The position numbers were made by a program, and so were the translations under genes. DNA of 19,763 bases. Source: DASVXQ01 sp046727955 (lineage in GTDB: Bacteria > Actinomycetota > CALGFH01). Below are positions 15,723 through 19,763 of the stretch, piece by piece. The notes beneath the pieces were generated by a model. The model saw nothing but the letters and a program-made list of their open reading frames with translations, ran no database searches and was not told the origin of the DNA. The DNA lies in the NCBI GenBank assembly GCA_046727955.1, contig JBKPDO010000125.1, forward strand, positions 1 through 19,763, in the 5' to 3' direction. Every line of letters starts with the position of its first letter. Position 1 is the first letter of the stretch.

Positions 15723-15747
15723 CTTTCCGCAACACGCTGGTACCAGT
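15723..15747 (-). repeat. Dispersed end-like motif, copy B
   Basis: Second copy of the TTGCACAAAG-type motif, here with TTGCGGAAAG as the core. It shares GCTGGTACCAGT-like flank with copy A. It lies between the uncertain small remnant and the WS/DGAT gene and has the same orientation as A, C and D. Confidence 0.55.
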
Positions 15748-16003
15748 CAATAGCTGCTCCCTCGATCGTCGCCATGCTGCCCTTGGCGTGCGCTATCTGC
15801 TGGCTGCTGGCCACGTGACTCCCTGCATCTGCCCCATCCAGTCTTGTCTGCTGCTCCAACGCTGGCGGTCCACGGTTCCCGGAGTCTGGGCCGACCAGCC
15901 ATAGTAAAGCAGTCCCAGCTTTGGAGGGGACCTTCGACCCTGGTCACTTGCATCTCCCAGAGGAAGGTGGGTCGCGAAGCACCAACGAGAGGAGCGTGAC
16001 GTC

Positions 16004-17383
16004 ATGGCCAAGACACGCCTCCTGGAACGCCTGACCGCATCCGACCTGTTCATGCTGTGGGCGGACGACTTCGGCTGGTCCCAGGACATCGGCGTGCTCG
16101 CCATCCTGGACGGCGCCCGGCTGCTGGACGGTGATGGCCGCGTCCGGATCGAGGCGGTGCGTCGCGCCATCGAGCCAAGACTGCCCCTGATCCCTCGCTT
16201 CCGGCAGCTGCTGTACCGGCCCCGGCGCGGGCTGGGCTGGCCCCTGTGGGTCGACGCCCCCGCCTTCGACCTCGCCGACCACGTCCAGGTTTTCCCGCTG
16301 GCCGCGCCCGGCGACCAGGCCCAGCTGCTGCAAGCGTGCGCGCAGCTGTATGGGCGACGCCTGGATCGGTCCCGGCCGCTATGGGAAGCCACATTCCTGC
16401 CCGGCCTGCCAGCCCAACAGGCGGGCCTGTTCCTGCGCGCCCATCACACCATCGCCGACGGCGTGGCGGGGATGGCGGCCTTCGGCGCGCTGCTGGACCT
16501 GGCCGCCGATGCGCCCACCCCGGTCGCGCCGCCGTGGACGCCGACCCCGATCCCCTCGGCCGGCGAGCTGCTGCGCGACAACCTGCGCCGGCGCCTGCGG
16601 CGGCTTGGTCGCGGGCTGTCGGGCCTGGCCCATCCGAGCAGGAGGCGGCGCGGCGCGCCGGCGGGGTGGCGGGAGTTCTTCGCCGAGCGCGCCCCCCGCA
16701 CCAGCCTCAACCGCCCGATCGGCGCCGACCGTCGGCTGGCGGTCGTCCGCAGCCGCCTGGAGGTTGTCAAGCAGATCGCCCACGCCCACCACGCCAAGGT
16801 CAACGACGTGGTGCTGGCCGCCGTCGCCGGCGGCCTGCGCCAGCTGCTTGAAGGCCGTGGCGAGGACGTCCAGGAGCTGGTGCTGCGCGTGATGGTGCCT
16901 ATCTCGCTGCACCACGAGCAGCCGGGGCAGGCGCGCGGCAACCAGGATGGAATCATGCTGGTGCCGCTTGCGCTGGGCGAGCCCGACCCGGTCCGCCGGC
17001 TTGACCTGATCGCCGCCGACACGGCCGCGCGCAAGCGCAAGGCCCACCCGCAGGTGACCAACGGGCTCTTCGGGTTCGTCGCCGTCCAGCGCGCCTCATA
17101 CCGGCACTTGCCGCGGCAGCGGTCGGTGAACCTGTCGGTCACCAACGTCCCGGGTCCGCCGGTGCCGCTGTATCTTGCCGGCGCGCGGCTGCTGGAGCTG
17201 TTCCCGATGGCGCCGGTCCAGGGCAACGTGACCCTCACGGTCGGGGTGCTGTCCTACGCCGGCCAGCTCAACCTCACCGCGATCGCCGACCGGGACACCT
17301 GCCCCGACGTGGAGGTGTTTGCCCAGGGCGTGCGCAGCGCCATTGACGACCTCGCGCAGTCGGTACTGGTGGCCGCTTCTTGA
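16004..17383 (+). CDS. WS/DGAT-family wax ester synthase / diacylglycerol acyltransferase
   Basis: A 459-aa protein of normal family length, ATG 16004 after GAGAGGAGCGTGACGTC. The catalytic motif HHxxxDG is His147-His148 to Gly153 in RAHHTIADGVAGM, at the usual place. The conserved C-terminal signature is also present (VNLSVTNVPGPPVPLYLAG, followed by FPMAPVQGNVTLTVGVLSY). The N-terminal MLWADDFGWSQDIGVLAIL also fits. These enzymes join acyl-CoA to fatty alcohols or diacylglycerol, making wax esters or triacylglycerol storage lipid at the membrane, and many actinomycetes carry several copies. It stands alone, flanked by copies B and C of the end-like motif, which suggests a mobile-element neighbourhood. 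Substrate preference is not predictable. Confidence 0.93.
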   Translation: MAKTRLLERLTASDLFMLWADDFGWSQDIGVLAILDGARLLDGDGRVRIEAVRRAIEPRLPLIPRFRQLLYRPRRGLGWPLWVDAPAFDLADHVQVFPLAAPGDQAQLLQACAQLYGRRLDRSRPLWEATFLPGLPAQQAGLFLRAHHTIADGVAGMAAFGALLDLAADAPTPVAPPWTPTPIPSAGELLRDNLRRRLRRLGRGLSGLAHPSRRRRGAPAGWREFFAERAPRTSLNRPIGADRRLAVVRSRLEVVKQIAHAHHAKVNDVVLAAVAGGLRQLLEGRGEDVQELVLRVMVPISLHHEQPGQARGNQDGIMLVPLALGEPDPVRRLDLIAADTAARKRKAHPQVTNGLFGFVAVQRASYRHLPRQRSVNLSVTNVPGPPVPLYLAGARLLELFPMAPVQGNVTLTVGVLSYAGQLNLTAIADRDTCPDVEVFAQGVRSAIDDLAQSVLVAAS

Positions 17384-17554
17384 GCAGGGCGTGAGGTCCC
17401 AACCACCCGCCGAACCCTCTTGGGGTCGTGCTCGAGCAGCGTGGCGGCCTGCAGGAGCCGAGCGCTGGGTACCGCCGAGCCGCCGACGCCGGTATGGCCG
17501 GCCGCGCAAGTAACCAGGCAGTCCCCATCGACCCTGGCCAATCGACCAAACCTG
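17384..17554. other. Spacer after WS/DGAT, unassigned
   Basis: Short spacer between the acyltransferase and copy C. A minus-strand frame (SARLLQAATLLEHDPKRVRR) looks somewhat protein-like but is too short and unsupported to call. Confidence 0.3.
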
Positions 17555-17579
17555 CTTTGTGCAACACCCTGGTGCGAGT
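17555..17579 (-). repeat. Dispersed end-like motif, copy C
   Basis: Third copy; the minus strand reads CAGGGTGTTGCACAAAGC, the cleanest version. It ends exactly where the relaxase fragment's frame stops (TGA at 17579-17581), so it marks a boundary of that fragment. Confidence 0.65.
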
Positions 17580-18832
17580 CAACGACCACATGCCGGCGCG
17601 AAGGTCGCTTGCATGGTCGCCCGAGTGGTCGCGCGACCACCAGCCACATGGCGCGTTCTTGGTCGCAGTCGTGGTGGTCTGGTCGCCAGCGTTCGCTCTG
17701 ATGGTCGCTGTGGTGGCGACCGGTCGCGTCCGTGCGGTCGGGGTCGCTGGCTGCGGTCGGCGGCCAGGTCGCGGGTGCGACCAATCGCACGCTCGGCATG
17801 CCGCCAGGCGCGCCGCTGTTCGAGCGACACGTCAGCGCCGTGCGGCTCCGGGCCGAGCGCGCGCTCAGCGTCATCGACCTTCCAGCGCTGCCGGTACTCC
17901 ACCGTCTGCTCAACCGCACGGTCCCAGGCGCGACCACCCTTGACCGTGGCCGGACGTTCCCCGAGGTCACGGGACCATCCGAGCTGCTCCAGCTCGACCG
18001 CGCGGGCCTCGGCGCGGTTGCGCCATCCCTGTACGCGCAGCAGCTCCCGCTGCCGGGCGAGCAGGTCGGGTTTGGCCTCCTGGTGCGCCTGGTGCTGCTG
18101 CTGGGCTTGGCGGGCTTGGCGTTCGCGGTCGGCGGCACGGTCGGCCTGCTGCCGGGCGACCTGGTACGCCTCCTCCGCTTGCTCGTACTGCTCACGCACA
18201 CGACCGAGGTCGCCTCGTCGCAGGAACCGCGCCGGGCCGCGCTCCAGACTGGCGACCAGGTCGCGGGCCTGCTGCCGGCGACCGGTCGCCTCCGCCAACT
18301 GCTGCTCGTCCTGCTCTCGCCGCTTGGTCGTATGGGCGAGCAACCGCGACTGGTCGCGTGGTGCGGCGTCGATCATGCGGCCGAGCCGAGTGAGTTCGGC
18401 ACGGAGGTCGTGCTTGCTCATGCTCCGCGGGTCCACGGGGGCGGTGGTGTCGGCGGCGAGCCGCTTGCTGCGGTCCCGCCGCGCCACCGTGGCGAGCTGG
18501 TCGGCCTGGTCCTTGGGGGTGCGGTCGGCGGCGGGCACGTCCAGGGCGTCGCGCTCGGGGTCGCGGTCGCGGCTGGCGGGCTCGGGGTGACCACGCTGTA
18601 GAAGGTGGTCTTGCCGATCCCGCGGCTGCCGGCGACGTGCAGCCATTGGCGGTCCTCCGAACTGGTCACGCGCACCAGTACCTCGTCGCGGGTGATGCCC
18701 TGCGCCTTGTGCCCGGTGGTCGCGTACGCAAGGTCCAGCGTGCGTCGCTCGGGGTTGCCGCGCAGCCACCAGCGGGGCCGCTCGTCCAGGTACTCCCGCG
18801 GGAGGGTCACGGTCTGGCCGTCCTCGAGCTTA
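17579..18832 (-). pseudogene. MobF-type (TraA-like) relaxase, C-terminal fragment with frameshift
   Basis: C-terminal part of a conjugative relaxase-helicase. The front half of the fragment reads VKLEDGQTVTLPREYLDERP and then LDLAYATTGHKAQGITRDEV, with VAGSRG and TTFYSVV. This is the last helicase motif region of MobF proteins. Near 18570-18600 the frame breaks (TTFYSVVTP against EPASRDRDPERDALDVP in the next frame). The second frame carries on through a long charged, coiled-coil-like tail rich in Gln, Arg and Glu to the TGA at 17579. The relaxase domain with its three-histidine site, and most of the helicase, are missing; the frame starts abruptly at copy E of the end-like motif. The intact family nicks and unwinds DNA for conjugation. 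This copy is dead. Confidence 0.8.
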
Positions 18833-18850
18833 ACAGGGTGTTGCATAAAC
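18833..18850 (+). repeat. Dispersed end-like motif, copy E (only left-hand copy)
   Basis: Plus strand ACAGGGTGTTGCATAAAC, the inverted counterpart of copies A-D; 15 of 18 positions match the complement of copy D. It cuts the relaxase fragment. With D it bounds a 743-base segment as outward-facing inverted ends. Confidence 0.65.
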
Positions 18851-18884
18851 GCCTGCGGCTGATGGTTGATGGGCATTATCCGGC

Positions 18885-18906
18885 ACTCCGTCAGGTCACG
18901 GCGGCC
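18885..18906 (+). repeat. 22-bp direct repeat, second copy
   Basis: Identical to 15228-15249 over all 22 bases. Here it lies 35 bases inside copy E rather than beside the motif, so the two kinds of repeat are not one fixed unit. Confidence 0.75.
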
Positions 18907-18990
18907 GCATTCGCACCATCCGTGCGCCAGGACGAGGAGGCGAGGGGCGGCCGTGAGCAGCCCGGGGATCGACCGCGGCGTGGACGGCGA

Positions 18991-19388
18991 TCAGCGCTGG
19001 TCGCTGAGCCTGAAGACGGGATGATCGGCGGAGTCCGGCAACTGTGTAAATTGGCGACGGACTCCCGGGCGCGACTCGAACTTGGCGCGGTAGGCGGCGA
19101 TGATCGGCGGCCGCTCGGTGGGGTCGACCTCCACGGCCGTAAACGGCTGGGCGCTGCGGCCGCGCCGCAGCTCACCACCACCGGCGGCGCGGAGGTTGCG
19201 CGCCCACTGGGTCTCCCCCAAGACGCTACGAGGTAGGAGACCCCGTCCAGCTCAAGGAGGTTGACGGGGGTCGTCCTCCAGGTCCCGCTGCTCCGCCCAC
19301 GAACGGCGAGTATTGTCGCTATGCCTAGCTTGGCGGCTATCGGGTTGATGACGCGGCGAAGCAAGAAGGGGGGTTTGCTGTATGCCAT
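18991..19388 (-). pseudogene. Deazaflavin (F420)-dependent nitroreductase-family protein, frameshifted
   Basis: Together the two frames give about 132 residues, the normal size of the small DDN-like split-barrel family. The first frame, from ATG 19388, reads MAYSKPPFLLRRVINPIAAK, RGRSSGTWRTTPVNLLELDG and VSYLVASWG. The second reads ETQWARNLRAAGGGELRRG, AQPFTAVEV, ERPPIIAAYRAKF and DHPVFRLSDQR, ending at 18991. The change falls in a C5 run at 19215-19219 (plus strand); one extra base would join them exactly. Family members use cofactor F420 to reduce quinones, nitro compounds or other substrates and are mainly actinobacterial. The ribosome site is weak. The gene is either freshly broken or a sequencing error. 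Confidence 0.8.
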
Positions 19389-19557
19389 GCACCGATTCTA
19401 GCTTCGCAGCGGTCGACCGCGACGGCCAGGGTGCTGTATTTATGGGCGAATCGTCGCATTTGGACCGGCCGAGAGCCAGCCGGCGGATCCAACCGTGGGC
19501 GCCCAGGATGCAGCGGTGAAGCTTCCAGCATGCGCGGCCTTGGCCATGCGCTGGACC
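19389..19557. other. Upstream region of the nitroreductase-like gene
   Basis: No gene recognised. It lies inside the candidate element and would contain the promoter of the nitroreductase-like gene. It includes the AT-richer segment GCTGTATTTATGGGCG at about 19432-19447. Confidence 0.35.
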
Positions 19558-19575
19558 CTTTGTGCAACAGCCTGT
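19558..19575 (-). repeat. Dispersed end-like motif, copy D
   Basis: Minus strand ACAGGCTGTTGCACAAAG. It joins directly to the point where the IS630 transposase frame stops resembling its family (after DPDFVPK), so it marks an insertion or deletion boundary. Confidence 0.65.
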
Positions 19576-19763
19576 TTTGGGACGAAGTCGGGGTCGGTGC
19601 TGGTGGTCCACGACCGGGTGTTCCGCCAGCGGGCGCCCTCGGCCAGCAGGATCTGGCGGACCTGGCTGCGGCCGACCCGGATGCCCCCGGCCTGGGCGCG
19701 CTCGGCCAGGGCGTCCAGGGTCCAGTGCGCCGGCGCCTGGGGCCGGTCGGGGGCCAGCAGGCC
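19575..19763 (-). pseudogene. IS630-family transposase fragment, runs off the window
   Basis: The minus-strand frame is open from the window edge and reads HWTLDALAERAQAGGIRVGR, SQVRQILLAEGARWRNTRSW and TTSTDPDFVPK. This is the winged helix (HTH_32-type) linker region of IS630-family transposases, just before the DDE domain. After PKQ it runs into copy D of the end-like motif instead of the first catalytic block, which normally ends in a C-x-DE-type motif. The catalytic domain is absent here; the N-terminal part lies beyond the window. It cannot encode an active transposase unless the rest lies elsewhere. Confidence 0.78.

Larger units (their letters stand above)
18833..19575. mobile_element. 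Candidate transposase-less element bounded by inverted ends, carrying a nitroreductase-like gene
   Basis: The 743 bases between copies E and D have inverted ends (15 of 18 matching). The segment is inserted between two unrelated broken genes: the relaxase fragment on the left and the IS630 transposase fragment on the right. No transposase is inside; the only gene is the nitroreductase-like frame. No clear target duplication is seen. This may be a passenger-carrying non-autonomous element or a coincidence of two element ends. Confidence 0.4.

Noticed and set aside
17732..18601. Plus-strand frame with leucine-rich, membrane-like translation
   Set aside because: Antisense of the relaxase coiled-coil tail; CAG/CTG-rich codons read backwards give leucine runs.
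15203..19575. Five repeated motifs considered as CRISPR repeats or integron attC sites
   Set aside because: Spacing is irregular (0.5-1.8 kb), orientation is mixed, and there are no core-site pairs or imperfect palindromes of attC type; insertion-element ends fit better.

Overview
The window looks like accessory DNA from a high-GC actinomycete-type bacterium. Base composition is strongly GC-rich throughout. There are GTG starts with clear GGAGG-type ribosome sites, a Tat-exported multicopper oxidase, a WS/DGAT acyltransferase, a deazaflavin (F420)-type nitroreductase homologue, a MobF-type relaxase fragment and an actinobacterial-style tyrosine integrase. No rRNA, tRNA or CRISPR array was seen. 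The assignment to Actinomycetota is an inference from gene families, not a measurement.

Left part (1-6.4 kb): an ISL3-family transposase that has lost its C-terminus and right end; a small secreted protein and a secreted vanadium-haloperoxidase/PAP2-type enzyme that share a Thr/Pro-rich tail; then a frameshifted tyrosine integrase (minus) diverging from a short excisionase-like gene (plus) with a damaged C-terminus. Region 6.3-7.3 kb has no recognisable gene.

Middle (7.3-10.2 kb): a plus-strand, operon-like run with strong ribosome sites: an antibiotic-biosynthesis-monooxygenase-fold protein, a CoA-binding protein, a SnoaL-like protein, a broken acyl-CoA synthetase, and a stand-alone 2-oxoacid-dehydrogenase E2/CAT-fold acyltransferase. 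The synthetase coding sequence stops abruptly just before the ribosome site of the acyltransferase, which is visibly less GC-rich. This looks like a recombination junction.

Right part (10.2-19.8 kb): an intact IS110-family transposase butted against an IS4-type transposase fragment; a TetR regulator with an inverted repeat in its upstream region; a Tat-exported multicopper oxidase followed by two strong hairpins; a WS/DGAT acyltransferase; a MobF relaxase C-terminal fragment; a frameshifted nitroreductase-like gene; and an IS630-type transposase fragment running off the window. Five copies of an 18-25 bp motif (core TTGCACAAAG or its complement) lie between these units, and two of them sit exactly where the relaxase and IS630 frames are cut. 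They behave like ends of one insertion sequence family, but no matching transposase is present.

Taken together this is a mosaic: remnants of an integrative/conjugative element (integrase and excisionase at one side, relaxase at the other) and several insertion sequences, carrying intact cargo enzymes for extracellular oxidation (haloperoxidase-type enzyme, multicopper oxidase) and acyl-CoA or lipid chemistry. Several frames are broken by single-base changes, two of them in homopolymer runs, so both real decay and sequence error must be considered.
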